A stretch of DNA of 64,000 nucleotides from an uncultured Flavobacteriaceae bacterium (GTDB lineage Bacteria; Bacteroidota; Bacteroidia; Flavobacteriales; Flavobacteriaceae): positions 1 to 64,000 of the forward strand of contig CANMSH010000005.1 in the NCBI GenBank assembly GCA_947500525.1. Direction: 5' to 3'. Shown piece after piece: positions 10,301-18,262 of this stretch. The translations under genes and the position numbers were made by a program. A model generated the notes under the pieces. The model had not been told where the DNA came from. It did no database searches and saw nothing but the letters and a program-made list of their open reading frames with translations. Position 1 is the stretch's first letter. Each line of letters starts with the position of its first letter.

Positions 10301-11671
10301 TCCGTCTTCATAACGTAAATACCAGATCAAACATGTACCTGCGCCTGCGCCATCAAAATCTACGCCTTCCACTGCTTCTAATGTTGGCGGTAAGCCTAAA
10401 ATATTACCTTGATCATCAGTAATAACCCAAGTACTATTGCTTCCTACACCTGTACCATCTAAAGTAATACCTGATACATTATCAACCTCGCCATCTACAA
10501 AGAACTCGAAAGGTCCTCCGCTAATCTCTCCTGCTTCTGGTTGATTTCTATATACATGTATATTATTCGAAAAATCATATCTACCTTTCAAGTCTGTCAA
10601 AGCATTATTTCCTTCTACAAGTCCTGTAAGACCATCGGCATAACTCAAGTGCCATATCAAACATGTGCCCGCGCCTGCACCATCAAAATTTACCGCTTCT
10701 GGTGAAGGTGGTAAGCCTAGTATTTTTCCTTTATCATCGGTAATGACCCATTGTGAGTTCGTGCCACTATCCCAAGTTAGTTCTATACCCGAAACATTAT
10801 CTGCCACACCATCACCAACACAAAAAGTGAAAGGACCTCCTGTAATCTCTCCACCATTTATCTTTTCTTTTCTTACAACTTTAACCGGATCAGAAAAATC
10901 ATAACACCCTTCTAAATCAGTAGTTGCATTGTTACCAACTGTTAGACCTGTAAGTCCATTTGAATAGCTCAAATACCAAATGAGACAAGTTCCTTCTCCT
11001 GCCCCTTCAAAATTTACTACTTCTGGGTCAGAAGGTAATCCTAAAATTACCCCCGCTTCATCCGTAATAACCCATTGCGCGTTCGCACCACTTGCTCCAT
11101 TGATTCCAACCCAAACAAAGTCATCTTCCCCATCTCCGACGATAAACTCAAAAGGTCCCCCTTCTATAACACCGCCTTCAGGTTGATTTCTATACACACT
11201 TATACTATTTGAAAAGCTATAAGTTCCATGCAAATCGCTGTTTACATTATTTCCAGCGACTAAACCAGTGAGTCCATCAGAGTAACTTAAGTGCCATATT
11301 AAACATAAACCAGCACCTGCGCCATCAAAATCAACCGCTTCAGGTGCCCCTGGTAAGCCAAGTATTTTACCTGTACTATCAGTAATAACCCATTGAGAAT
11401 TTTGACCATCGTTACCTGTAAGTTCTATACCAGAAACATTATCAGCTTTACCATCTCCGACACAAAATTCGAAAGGACCACCCGTAATTTGACCACCATC
11501 GCAACCAAAATTAGAATTCACCTCTACTTCTGGGAAATTGTGTTTTGTAGTATCGTTAGCGAATACTTGCGTATTGAATGCTATACTTAAAAGAGCAAAA
11601 ACGGCGAATTGCCATTTGTTAAAAAAAGATGTTTTCAGGAAACATCCATAAAAAAGTAATTTTGTTTTCAT
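7328..11671 (-). CDS. Giant repetitive T9SS-secreted surface protein
   Basis: A 1447-residue exported protein. Residues 1 to about 38 form a long signal peptide ending in TQVFA. From about residue 59 to 1360 there are 12 tandem repeats of about 110 residues with landmarks GGPFEF, VSGI, WVITD, ILGLPP, DGAGAGTCLIW and an N-A-x-DL-x-G-x-x-D(F/L)SN close. The last 82 residues are a type A T9SS sorting domain, starting GKLTVYPNPATN and ending GIYLMKVNDGNG and FTKKVVLR. The architecture fits a cell-surface adhesin or matrix protein attached or released through the Por system. Odd and even repeats differ in a fixed cysteine pattern, and repeats 4 to 10 are nearly identical. The binding partner is unknown. 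A two-component system is transcribed divergently upstream. Confidence 0.9.
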   Translation of the reverse strand: MKTKLLFYGCFLKTSFFNKWQFAVFALLSIAFNTQVFANDTTKHNFPEVEVNSNFGCDGGQITGGPFEFCVGDGKADNVSGIELTGNDGQNSQWVITDSTGKILGLPGAPEAVDFDGAGAGLCLIWHLSYSDGLTGLVAGNNVNSDLHGTYSFSNSISVYRNQPEGGVIEGGPFEFIVGDGEDDFVWVGINGASGANAQWVITDEAGVILGLPSDPEVVNFEGAGEGTCLIWYLSYSNGLTGLTVGNNATTDLEGCYDFSDPVKVVRKEKINGGEITGGPFTFCVGDGVADNVSGIELTWDSGTNSQWVITDDKGKILGLPPSPEAVNFDGAGAGTCLIWHLSYADGLTGLVEGNNALTDLKGRYDFSNNIHVYRNQPEAGEISGGPFEFFVDGEVDNVSGITLDGTGVGSNSTWVITDDQGNILGLPPTLEAVEGVDFDGAGAGTCLIWYLRYEDGLEGAAVGKNANDLEGCFDLSNALTVVRKAAPNAGEIAGGPFNFCVDGEVDNVSGITLDGTGVGSNSTWVITDDKGNILGLPPTLEAVEGVDFDGAGAGTCLIWYLRYEDGLEGAAVGKNANDLQGYFDLSNPLTVVRSQPEAGEISGGPFEFFVDGEVDNVSGITLDGTGVGSNSTWVITDDQGNILGLPPTLEAVEGVDFDGAGAGTCLIWYLRYEDGLEGAAVGKNANDLEGCFDLSNPLTVVRKAAPNAGEIAGGPFNLCVDGEVDNVSGITLDGTGVGSNSTWVITDDQGNILGLPPTLEAVEGVDFDGAGAGTCLIWYLRYEDGLEGAAVGKNANDLQGYFDLSNPLTVVRSQPEAGEISGGPFEFFVDGEVDNVSGITLDGTGVGSNSTWVITDDQGNILGLPPTLAAVEGVDFDGAGAGTCLIWYLRYEDGLEGAAVGKNANDLEGCFDLSNALTVVRKAAPNAGEIAGGPFNFCVDGEVDNVSGITLDGTGVGSNSTWVITDDKGNILGLPPTLEAVEGVDFDGAGAGTCLIWYLRYEDGLEGAAVGKNANDLQGYFDLSNPLTVVRSQPEAGEISGGPFEFFVDGEVDNVSGITLDGTGVGSNSTWIITDDQGNILGLPPTLEAVEGVDFDGAGAGTCLIWYLRYEDGLEGAAVGKNANDLEGCFDLSNPLTVVRKIHVNGGEITGGPFEFCVGDGIADNVSGIELTWDSGANSQWVITDDTGKILGLPPTPEAVDFDGAGAGVCLIWHLSYDDGLVGLEVGNNALTDLFGTYDFSNNIHVYRNQPEAGEITGGPFRFFVDGEADYVSEISLDGNGVGSNSTWVITDEDGTILGLPPTLAAVESVDFDEAGPGTCFIWYLRYEDGLIGAEKGKNANDLEGCFDLSNPIKVTREDDDTMNGKLTVYPNPATNVIKVAMSKMDSKKMNISLFDFSGSNITHRMQRTNTDDEIVFSLHSLPRGIYLMKVNDGNGKSFTKKVVLR
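7590..11497 (-). repeat. Twelve tandem repeats (about 328 bp each, paired as 657-bp units)
   Basis: Twelve coding repeats lie inside the surface-protein gene. The best conserved block (about 8245 to 10545) repeats with an exact 657-base period: the string TCTCTCCTGCTTCTGG begins at 8554, 9211, 9868 and 10525. The true unit is thus a pair of 109 to 110-residue repeats. Pairs near the ends (repeats 1 to 3, 11 and 12) are more diverged and are slightly different in length. This is the pattern expected when an array grows by unequal exchange in its middle. Confidence 0.92.
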
Positions 11672-11817
11672 TGCTTCAATTTTGAAATAGGTTAGTAAAA
11701 GTTTGTTTATCTTCAGCTTAAAAAAATGCTAGTGACATATAGCGCTGCATTCTTTATATTTGCTATGTATACAAAATAACACTCATGAAGTAACATGAAA
11801 GTCACAAGACCTTAAAC

Positions 11818-11844
11818 TTTTGAGAACATTCTGTGATAATTTTG
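11818..11844 (+). promoter_or_regulatory. Candidate promoter for the two-component operon
   Basis: TAATTTTG at 11837 to 11844 matches the Bacteroidota -7 box TAnnTTTG. A TTTG at 11818 to 11821 lies 15 bases upstream, slightly closer than usual for the -33 box. The start codon follows after 37 bases. Confidence 0.4.
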
Positions 11845-11881
11845 TGATACTTTTTAACTTCTTTCGTAACCTGTAGTACTT

Positions 11882-12580
11882 ATGAAAAAAATTCTTGTCA
11901 TAGAAGATGATCCAGAGATCATAAAATTGTTAGAAATTCATCTCACAAATACTATTTATAGTACAGATAGTAGTATGGATGGTCAGGCAGGTTTGGAACT
12001 TGCTCTTAAAAATGATTATGATCTTATTCTATTGGATTTGACCTTACCAAGTTTGGATGGTATTGAAGTTTGTAAAAAATTACGCGAGACGAAGAATACT
12101 CCCATAATTATGCTTACCGCTAAATCTGAGGAAATAGATCGCGTACTTGGTTTGGAGATTGGCGCTGACGATTATATGACAAAACCGTTTAGCATTAGAG
12201 AGCTATTAGCAAGAATAAAGGCTGTTATTCGTAGAACCAGTGTTACAAATCACAAAGAAAATACCATTTCATCATTATCATATGGCTCTTTGTTTATAGA
12301 TATTTTGAAACGTAAAGTTCTTTTAAATGAAGAAAAAATTGAACTTTCGCCAAAAGAATTCGAACTACTGGTCTTAATGGCATCAAATCCTGGTAGAAAT
12401 TATTCACGATCAGAGTTATTAAATATTATTTGGGGGTATAATTTTGAAGGATACGAACATACCGTAAATTCACATATAAATCGTTTACGAGCCAAGATTG
12501 AGTCAGATATGGCACATCCGAACTACATTCTCACAACGTGGGGAGTAGGTTATAAATTTAATGAAGATATTTCACTATGA
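11882..12580 (+). CDS. OmpR-family response regulator
   Basis: A 232-residue two-domain response regulator. The receiver domain has the acidic pocket E8, D9, D10, the phospho-acceptor D52 in LILLDLTLPSLDG, and the conserved Lys in DDYMTKPFS near residue 100. The C-terminal half is an OmpR/PhoB winged helix with FELLVLMASNPGRNYSR and a typical VNSHINRLRAKIE recognition-helix region, ending in TTWGVGYKF. It should bind DNA as a dimer when phosphorylated by the histidine kinase encoded next, whose start codon overlaps its stop by 4 bases. Targets cannot be read from the sequence. The divergent neighbour is the giant T9SS surface protein. Confidence 0.95.
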   Translation: MKKILVIEDDPEIIKLLEIHLTNTIYSTDSSMDGQAGLELALKNDYDLILLDLTLPSLDGIEVCKKLRETKNTPIIMLTAKSEEIDRVLGLEIGADDYMTKPFSIRELLARIKAVIRRTSVTNHKENTISSLSYGSLFIDILKRKVLLNEEKIELSPKEFELLVLMASNPGRNYSRSELLNIIWGYNFEGYEHTVNSHINRLRAKIESDMAHPNYILTTWGVGYKFNEDISL

Positions 12581-14067
12581 GTACTTCCGAAAAAACATTG
12601 ACGCCAAAATTGGTAAAAAAGTTATGGTTAGCATTTATTTCCATTATTTTTCTAATGGGAGCTTCATATGTATTGATAACTGGGTATTTCGCAAACAAAT
12701 ATAATCAAGCAACGGCCCAAAGGGTGAATGCAAATATTGCCAATCATATCATAGAAGAAAAATTTCAAAATGCTTCTCCTTTTTTAGACGATGGTAGTGT
12801 AAACAAACCGTTGTTCGGGGACTTAATGCATGACATGATGGCCGTTAATAGAAGCATTGAAGTATATCTATTAGATGATAAGGGTGAAATACTATATTCT
12901 GTTGTTTTAGATCATAGTGATAATGCTCCGGCGAAAAAAGTTTCACTTGAGCCAATTTTGTCATTCATAGAAAATGAGGGGACGAACTATATTTTAGGTG
13001 ATAACCCGAGAAATAATAAGGCGAAAACGATATTTTCGGCTGCACCATTTAATCAAAATGGGCGTAAAGGTTATATGTATATTATATTGGCCGGAAAAGA
13101 ATTTCAACTAGTCAGTGATAATTTACTCGGACAATATTTCATCAAATTAGGTATAGGAACTACCCTTTTAACAATGCTTTTCGCGCTTTTGGTAGGATTG
13201 TCAAGTATTTGGTTTTTAACAAAAAATCTTCGTTTAATAACTGGAATAGTTCGACGATTTCAGGAAGGTGATTTAAATGCTAGAATTAAAAATCCTGAAA
13301 AATCGGATATTGAAGTCTTCGCTCATTCTTTTAATAATATGGCTGATACCATCGTTAGTAATATTGATCAAATGAAGTCAGTTGATACCTTACGAAGAGA
13401 ATTAATAGCAAATGTTTCTCATGATTTACGCACACCATTGGCTGTATTAAAGGGGTATGTTGAAACTTTGCAAATGAAAAAAGACTCTTTGTCGGAAAAA
13501 GAAAAAGAAGAGTATTTAGACATTACCCATTCTAATATTGATAAATTATCAAAATTGATCAACCAGTTGTTCGAGTATTCGAAATTGGAAGCTGAACAAG
13601 TAACTCCTGTCAAAGAACCTTTCTCTATCACCGAATTATCGTATGATTTAATCGCAAAGTTTAAGGTAATCGCCGAACAAAAGAATATTGATTTGACGTT
13701 AGACAAAGGTGAAGAAAATAGTATGGTCTTTGCTGATGTATCTTTAGTAGAAAGAGCCTTGCAAAATTTAATAGAGAACGCTATTAAATATACACAACCT
13801 GATGGCGCCGTTACCTTATCTATTCATAGAAAAGGAAAGAATATTGAAATAAATATTACAGATACTGGTTCTGGAATACCTCAAAACGAACAACCATTTA
13901 TTTTCGATCGGTATAAACAAGTGAACAAGAATTCAAAAAAACAGGGTTCTGGTTTAGGTTTGGCCATTGTAAAGAAAATAATGGATCTACACGGCACTAC
14001 AATTACAGTTCTTAGTAAACCAAAAGAGGGCAGTTCTTTTGTCTTTAATTTACCAGTAGCTCTTTAG
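12577..14067 (+). CDS. Membrane sensor histidine kinase
   Basis: A 496-residue kinase with a first membrane segment at about 15 to 37, a periplasmic sensor domain of about 150 residues, a second membrane segment at about 187 to 213, then HAMP (FQEGDLNARIKNPEKSDIEV). The HisKA motif SHDLRTPLAVLKG carries phospho-acceptor H282. The ATP-binding domain has the N box (LQNLIENAIKY), G1 (DTGSGIP), F box (IFDRYKQ) and G2 (GSGLGLAIVKKI). It phosphorylates the response regulator with which it overlaps by 4 bases. The sensor domain matches no signature I recognise, so the signal is unknown; its layout suggests an envelope stimulus. Confidence 0.95.
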   Translation: MSTSEKTLTPKLVKKLWLAFISIIFLMGASYVLITGYFANKYNQATAQRVNANIANHIIEEKFQNASPFLDDGSVNKPLFGDLMHDMMAVNRSIEVYLLDDKGEILYSVVLDHSDNAPAKKVSLEPILSFIENEGTNYILGDNPRNNKAKTIFSAAPFNQNGRKGYMYIILAGKEFQLVSDNLLGQYFIKLGIGTTLLTMLFALLVGLSSIWFLTKNLRLITGIVRRFQEGDLNARIKNPEKSDIEVFAHSFNNMADTIVSNIDQMKSVDTLRRELIANVSHDLRTPLAVLKGYVETLQMKKDSLSEKEKEEYLDITHSNIDKLSKLINQLFEYSKLEAEQVTPVKEPFSITELSYDLIAKFKVIAEQKNIDLTLDKGEENSMVFADVSLVERALQNLIENAIKYTQPDGAVTLSIHRKGKNIEINITDTGSGIPQNEQPFIFDRYKQVNKNSKKQGSGLGLAIVKKIMDLHGTTITVLSKPKEGSSFVFNLPVAL

Positions 14068-14111
14068 TGGTAGAAATACTATTTTCTGTTTTTTATTCCA
14101 AGTATTAGATT

Positions 14112-14119
14112 TATTTTTG
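14112..14119 (+). promoter_or_regulatory. -7 box before the DUF6787-like gene
   Basis: TATTTTTG fits TAnnTTTG and is only 12 bases before the ATG at 14132. No clear -33 TTG is seen at normal spacing. It supports the ATG start and a very short leader. Confidence 0.45.
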
Positions 14120-14131
14120 CATTCTGATACT

Positions 14132-14440
14132 ATGGAAAAATTAAAAGAGCGCTGGGGTATAGAAAGTAATTGGGCAATTATTGCCATATTACTCGTTTTT
14201 GCAATTAACGGATCATTTTCGGCATGGGTGGCAAAACCAGTAACAGAATTTATGGGTATTACGCGAGACACCATACATCCTTCATGGTTATATATGCCAA
14301 TACGCCTGTTGCTCATATTTCCAATTTACCAAATAACCTTACCCGTAGTAGGTTGGTTATTTGGGCAATTTAAATTTTTCTGGAATTTTGAAAAAAAATT
14401 TCTTAGTCGTTTAGGACTTGGATTTTTATTCAAAAAATAG
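14132..14440 (+). CDS. Small membrane protein, DUF6787-like
   Basis: A 102-residue protein starting MEKLKERWGIESNWAII. I chose the ATG at 14132; an upstream TTG in frame would overlap the -7 box. There are two to three hydrophobic segments (about 15 to 35 and 60 to 83), with the conserved-looking NGSFSAWVAKPVTEF between them, and a basic C-terminus. It resembles short flavobacterial proteins listed as DUF6787, sometimes mislabelled as diacylglyceryl transferase; it has no Lgt catalytic motif and is far too short. Function is unknown. It lies just downstream of the histidine kinase but has its own -7 box. Confidence 0.7.
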   Translation: MEKLKERWGIESNWAIIAILLVFAINGSFSAWVAKPVTEFMGITRDTIHPSWLYMPIRLLLIFPIYQITLPVVGWLFGQFKFFWNFEKKFLSRLGLGFLFKK

Positions 14441-14445
14441 ATTTG

Positions 14446-14757
14446 TTATTTTCCCTTTTTGATTACGTATTTATAAATCCATGTAAGCGTAAATGTTGGT
14501 ATAAAATCTAGTCCAGGTATTAGCTCTTCAAAGAAAGATACCATTCCTCCTATTCTACCCTCTGCTCCTTTATACATTTTATAGATTAAAATAGCTGAAA
14601 TTGGAGCCCAAATAACATCTCCAAATTCACCAATAACGGGAATTGCAAAAGATAACATCCCTATTGCATCAAATAAAATGCTCAAACCAAGCATTTTGTA
14701 TTTTTTTATATCAGTTTCTTGGGTTGTTGTGTAAATTTCTGGTTGTGCTGTATTCAT
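14446..14757 (-). CDS. Small integral membrane protein, unknown function
   Basis: A 103-residue protein with a polar N-terminus (MNTAQPEIYTTTQETDIKKY), a hydrophobic segment at about 23 to 43, another at about 47 to 64, an acidic connector with MVSFFEELIPGLDFIPTFT and a short basic tail KKGK. It resembles conserved flavobacterial membrane proteins with no assigned role. It is a single gene, convergent with the DUF6787-like gene (5 bases between stops, no obvious hairpin). I cannot give a function. Confidence 0.65.
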   Translation of the reverse strand: MNTAQPEIYTTTQETDIKKYKMLGLSILFDAIGMLSFAIPVIGEFGDVIWAPISAILIYKMYKGAEGRIGGMVSFFEELIPGLDFIPTFTLTWIYKYVIKKGK

Positions 14758-14839
14758 TTATGTAATTTTAATTCACACAGTATAAGGCAATAAGCATGCC
14801 AATTTTCATACCGAGATAATTACCCTAAATCATACACTA

Positions 14840-15436
14840 TTAAGACAAACTAGAACTAATCAACTTTAAGAATTCAGTGCGTGTTTCTATGTTTTCAAAA
14901 GCACCTCTAAATCCAGATGTAGTTGTGACAGAATTTTGTTTTTGAACACCTCGCATCATCATGCACATATGTGAAGCTTCTATAACTACTGCAACCCCTT
15001 CAGGTCGTAGTACTTTATCAAGTGTACTTACAATTTGATCTGTTAAGCGTTCTTGCACCTGCAATCTTCTCGCAAAAATATCTACAACTCGAGGTATTTT
15101 ACTCAAACCAACAATTTTACCATTGGGGATATAAGCAACATGGGCCTTTCCGAAAAATGGCAATATGTGATGTTCACATAAAGAATACAATTCTATATCT
15201 TTAATAATAACCATTTCAGAATAACTTTCTTCGAATAAGGCAGATTTGAGTACCTCTTCAGCATCCATCTGATATCCAGAGGTTAAGTATTGAATGGCTT
15301 TCGAAGCTCGTTCGGGAGTTTTTATTAGACCATCTCTTTCTACATCCTCTCCAACACTTTCTATAATTCCTTGATACCTTTCTTTTATATCATCGGTAAC
15401 TTCAATATTATATTCTTCAAATTTTCTATATGGCAT
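14840..15436 (-). CDS. folE: GTP cyclohydrolase I
   Basis: A 198-residue FolE, converting GTP to 7,8-dihydroneopterin triphosphate, the first step to folates and pterin cofactors. The zinc ligands are seen in [19 protein letters not shown] (Cys and His) and [11 protein letters not shown] (second Cys). [19 protein letters not shown] and QERLTDQI are standard FolE blocks, and the C-terminus has SGFRGAFE. Length is normal for the bacterial type I enzyme. It is a stand-alone minus-strand gene. The pterin could also serve aromatic amino-acid hydroxylation, which would fit the tyrosine catabolic genes elsewhere in the window, but no hydroxylase is present here. Confidence 0.97.
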   Translation of the reverse strand: MPYRKFEEYNIEVTDDIKERYQGIIESVGEDVERDGLIKTPERASKAIQYLTSGYQMDAEEVLKSALFEESYSEMVIIKDIELYSLCEHHILPFFGKAHVAYIPNGKIVGLSKIPRVVDIFARRLQVQERLTDQIVSTLDKVLRPEGVAVVIEASHMCMMMRGVQKQNSVTTTSGFRGAFENIETRTEFLKLISSSLS

Positions 15437-15532
15437 TTCCTATTATTTAAACCTGAAATATACGCATAAAAAAGAAGATTTGCCGAAAAAGAATTCTCGA
15501 CAAATCTTCAAACCAAAAATCAACCAAAATTT

Positions 15533-16066
15533 TTAATTCTTTTTAAGTTTACTTTGATATTTCTCTGTAAACTTCTTTATTTTCGGGTTAATTACCATCT
15601 GACAATACCCTTGTGTTTTATTATTATTATAATAATCTTGATGGTAATTTTCTGCTACATAATAATTACTTATCGCTGTTATTTCTGTAACAATTTTGTT
15701 TTCAAATACTTTTTCCTTTTCTAAATCGGCTACCATCTTTTCTGCTTCAGCTTTTTGCTCATCATCATGATAGAAAATAGCCGACCTGTATTGTGTGCCT
15801 ACATCAGCACCTTGTCTATTTAACGTGGTTGGATCATGTGTACTAAAAAATACGTCCAACAACATCCTATAACTTATTATTTCAGGATTAAACGTTATTC
15901 TAATCACTTCTGCATGTCCGGTTTTACCTGTACAAACTTGCTTATATGTCGGATTTTCAACTTGACCTCCTGCATATCCTGATTCTACTTTATTCACTCC
16001 TTCAAGTTGATCAAATATTGCTTCAGTACACCAAAAACATCCATTACCAAAGGTTGTAACTTTCAT
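15533..16066 (-). CDS. msrA: Peptide-methionine (S)-S-oxide reductase MsrA
   Basis: A 177-residue MsrA that repairs methionine S-sulfoxide in oxidised proteins. The catalytic motif GCFWCTEAIF is at residues 9 to 18. Other hallmarks are GYAGG, HAEVIRITFNP, FFSTHDPTTLNRQGADVGTQYRS and NYHQDYY. A further Cys in GYCQMVINPK near the C-terminus is a probable resolving cysteine, so recycling by thioredoxin is expected. No signal peptide, so cytoplasmic. Single gene with a good promoter 48 bases upstream; no msrB is fused or adjacent. Confidence 0.97.
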   Translation of the reverse strand: MKVTTFGNGCFWCTEAIFDQLEGVNKVESGYAGGQVENPTYKQVCTGKTGHAEVIRITFNPEIISYRMLLDVFFSTHDPTTLNRQGADVGTQYRSAIFYHDDEQKAEAEKMVADLEKEKVFENKIVTEITAISNYYVAENYHQDYYNNNKTQGYCQMVINPKIKKFTEKYQSKLKKN

Positions 16067-16114
16067 ATTTACTCTAGATTTTGTGTTTACAAATACTTAC
16101 TTAAATCTTCCTTG

Positions 16115-16145
16115 CAAAATTATATTATTCTAAAACAAATATCAA
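16115..16145 (-). promoter_or_regulatory. Promoter of msrA
   Basis: Read on the minus strand, TTG (16145 to 16143) is followed after 20 bases by TAATTTTG (16122 to 16115), a full match to the Bacteroidota -33/-7 pattern. The msrA start codon is 48 bases downstream. Confidence 0.55.
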
Positions 16146-16325
16146 CGGTTCTAAGATAACATTTTCCTTTTCTATTAAGACGACAAATTATCAATTTAAT
16201 TACAGCCTTAAGAAAACTTTAACACTAAAACTTTACGTTAACATATTTTTAATATTATTCAGCAAAAAAGACCTTATGCTACTTCAATATGTTACAACTT
16301 ATATGACTTATATGAACCTACAGAT

Positions 16326-17672
16326 TTAATTTCTTGGGATTAACTTTCTAGGAAATTGAATAAGGCTTTCAGATCCGTTTTTACCAACTGCTGCTACGCC
16401 AAATAAATAGTTGTCAATAACAATATTTTTGAGTGTATAATCTGTCACTTTTCCTACGTACCTACTATATTGCCACTGCGGTGAAGTAGTATCTCGCCAA
16501 TAAACTTTATAACCCATCAAATTATCATCTGTCACTGCGTCCCACTTTAATCTTGTAGATGGTTGCACCGCACCACCTATCATAACATTTTTAGGCGCGT
16601 CAGGTGCTGAAGCTAAGGCAGCTAAGGTTAGAGCATTTACCGCTGTTAATTTTGCTGCATACTCAAAATTTACAGACTCAATCACATCGCCATATTTAAT
16701 TCCGTTTTCGGTTCTTAAATCTTGATGTTGTTCATTATAGTTTTCATGAGTTTCCATTATTCTAACACCCGTAAATCCTTGATCATTAAAAGGGCGATGG
16801 TGTCCACCTCTACCAAACCTATCCAGTCTGTAAATCATAATCGCATCTAGATTCGTCATATAATCATCTGTCAACTTATCAATATATCGTGCTAATTGAC
16901 GCGATGGCCCATCAATTTCACCTCCATAAAAGCGCATTGATCGACGTTGACGATCTGTAGTTTCCATTGAAATAGCTTCAGAAAAAACTCGAAAAGTACT
17001 ATTATCTATAACACCATCTATTCCTTTAATATTACCAATCATATCGTTGTTTATAATTCCAATAATATCCCAACCTTCTTCTTTTGCAACTTTTGCCATA
17101 TGTTGGCCTCCGTAAAGCCCTTGTTCTTCACCTGAAAGGCCTGTATAAATAATTGACACCGGAAATTTATATTTACTTAAAACTCTCGCCGCTTCAATAG
17201 TACCCGCCATCCCAGAAGCATTATCATTAGCACCAGGAGAATCAGAAGTAAAATTATTCGGATCTGATACTCGTGAATCTATATCTCCAGACATTATAAT
17301 ATATCTATTTGGAAACTTTGTACCACGTTGAATCGCTAAAACATTTACCACCCAAGTATCCTTTACAATACGTCGATTGTTCTTAGGAACCAGATTACGT
17401 TGATACTCTACTTCTAAACAATTATTACAGGCTTTGGATATAGTAGTAAATTCTGACTTAATCCAGCGTCTAGCCGCACCAATACCTCTTGTCTTTGAGA
17501 TTGTATCAGACAAGGTATGTCTTGTACCAAAACTGACTAATTTTCGAATATCTTTTTCGATATTTTCAGAAGATGGAGCGATTGCAATTTCAGATAGCAT
17601 TTTTGACACCTCACTTTGAGCAAAAATAATGCTACTCGTAAACAACAGTAATACGGCGAATTTAGTTTTCAT
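16326..17672 (-). CDS. Secreted M28-family zinc peptidase with C-terminal fibronectin-III domain
   Basis: A 448-residue secreted protein with signal peptide MKTKFAVLLLFTSSIIFAQ. The M28 aminopeptidase core shows zinc-site segments SGDIDSR (in place of the more common GHxD, with Asp but no His), SPGANDNASGMAG (bridging Asp), SGEEQGLYGG (catalytic Glu-Glu) and IINNDMIGN. A His-rich GRGGHHRPF and MRIMETHENYNEQHQ segment follow. From about residue 355 a fibronectin-III-like domain begins (APKNVMIGG...RLKWDAVTDDNLMGYKVYWRD). No T9SS sorting domain. It probably releases N-terminal amino acids in the periplasm or outside. The SGDIDSR variation at the first ligand is worth checking. Confidence 0.9.
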   Translation of the reverse strand: MKTKFAVLLLFTSSIIFAQSEVSKMLSEIAIAPSSENIEKDIRKLVSFGTRHTLSDTISKTRGIGAARRWIKSEFTTISKACNNCLEVEYQRNLVPKNNRRIVKDTWVVNVLAIQRGTKFPNRYIIMSGDIDSRVSDPNNFTSDSPGANDNASGMAGTIEAARVLSKYKFPVSIIYTGLSGEEQGLYGGQHMAKVAKEEGWDIIGIINNDMIGNIKGIDGVIDNSTFRVFSEAISMETTDRQRRSMRFYGGEIDGPSRQLARYIDKLTDDYMTNLDAIMIYRLDRFGRGGHHRPFNDQGFTGVRIMETHENYNEQHQDLRTENGIKYGDVIESVNFEYAAKLTAVNALTLAALASAPDAPKNVMIGGAVQPSTRLKWDAVTDDNLMGYKVYWRDTTSPQWQYSRYVGKVTDYTLKNIVIDNYLFGVAAVGKNGSESLIQFPRKLIPRN

Positions 17673-17743
17673 GTTTTATTAAGTTTTAGACCGTGAAAAA
17701 TTACAAAGAATTTACTACATTGGCATAACAAAAATCAAAAGAC

Positions 17744-18262
17744 ATGAGAAAAGTTGTAGTTATAATCTGCGTACTAACATTTTTTAGCGGTTTTGCTCAA
17801 AATGATGATGATACTGATATTGTACAGCAACTTCCCGCACCCACTTTTTGGGATAATGTCCGTTTCGGAGGTGGATTAGGTTTTGCTTTTGGTAATAACA
17901 ATACCACTATAAATGTATCTCCGAGTGCAATCTATGATTTTCAAAATGGTTTTGCTCTAGGTCTCGGCGTTGGTTATTTATACTCAAAACTTGATGCCAT
18001 CAATTCTAATGTCATAAGTCCTGGTGCAATTGCACTTTATAATCCAGCTCAAGAAATTCAATTATCAGCAGAATTTGAGCAATTATTTATAAGTCAAAAA
18101 TTTGGATCGAATAGTTTTAAATACAATTATCCTGCATTTTATTTAGGATTAGCTTACCGTACGGGTTGGGCGGCATTTGGGGTTCGATATGATGTACTAT
18201 ATGATGAAAGAGATAGTATCTTTAGCTCTCCTTTTACACCCATTATTCGATTCTATTTTTAA
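17744..18262 (+). CDS. Small outer-membrane beta-barrel protein
   Basis: A 172-residue exported protein with signal peptide MRKVVVIICVLTFFSGFAQ. The mature part alternates glycine-rich and aromatic strands (VRFGGGLGFAFG, GFALGLGVGYLYSKL, YPAFYLGLAYRTGWAAFGVRYDVLYD) and ends in IIRFYF, with a terminal Phe typical of outer-membrane barrels. Homologues are often mislabelled 'alpha-ketoglutarate decarboxylase'; nothing here supports an enzyme. It is divergent from the M28 peptidase (71-bp gap) and its stop overlaps the convergent threonine aldolase gene by 4 bases. Confidence 0.8.
   Translation: MRKVVVIICVLTFFSGFAQNDDDTDIVQQLPAPTFWDNVRFGGGLGFAFGNNNTTINVSPSAIYDFQNGFALGLGVGYLYSKLDAINSNVISPGAIALYNPAQEIQLSAEFEQLFISQKFGSNSFKYNYPAFYLGLAYRTGWAAFGVRYDVLYDERDSIFSSPFTPIIRFYF

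Noticed and set aside
8757-10313. Repeated plus-strand open frames across the surface-protein repeat array
   Set aside because: They recur with the repeat period, are rich in Pro, Ser and Ala from reading the antisense of a biased gene, and have no start or promoter of their own.
17744-18262. Alpha-ketoglutarate decarboxylase name used for relatives of this small protein
   Set aside because: The sequence is a signal peptide plus an outer-membrane barrel of 150 residues with a terminal Phe; no thiamine diphosphate site or enzyme fold.
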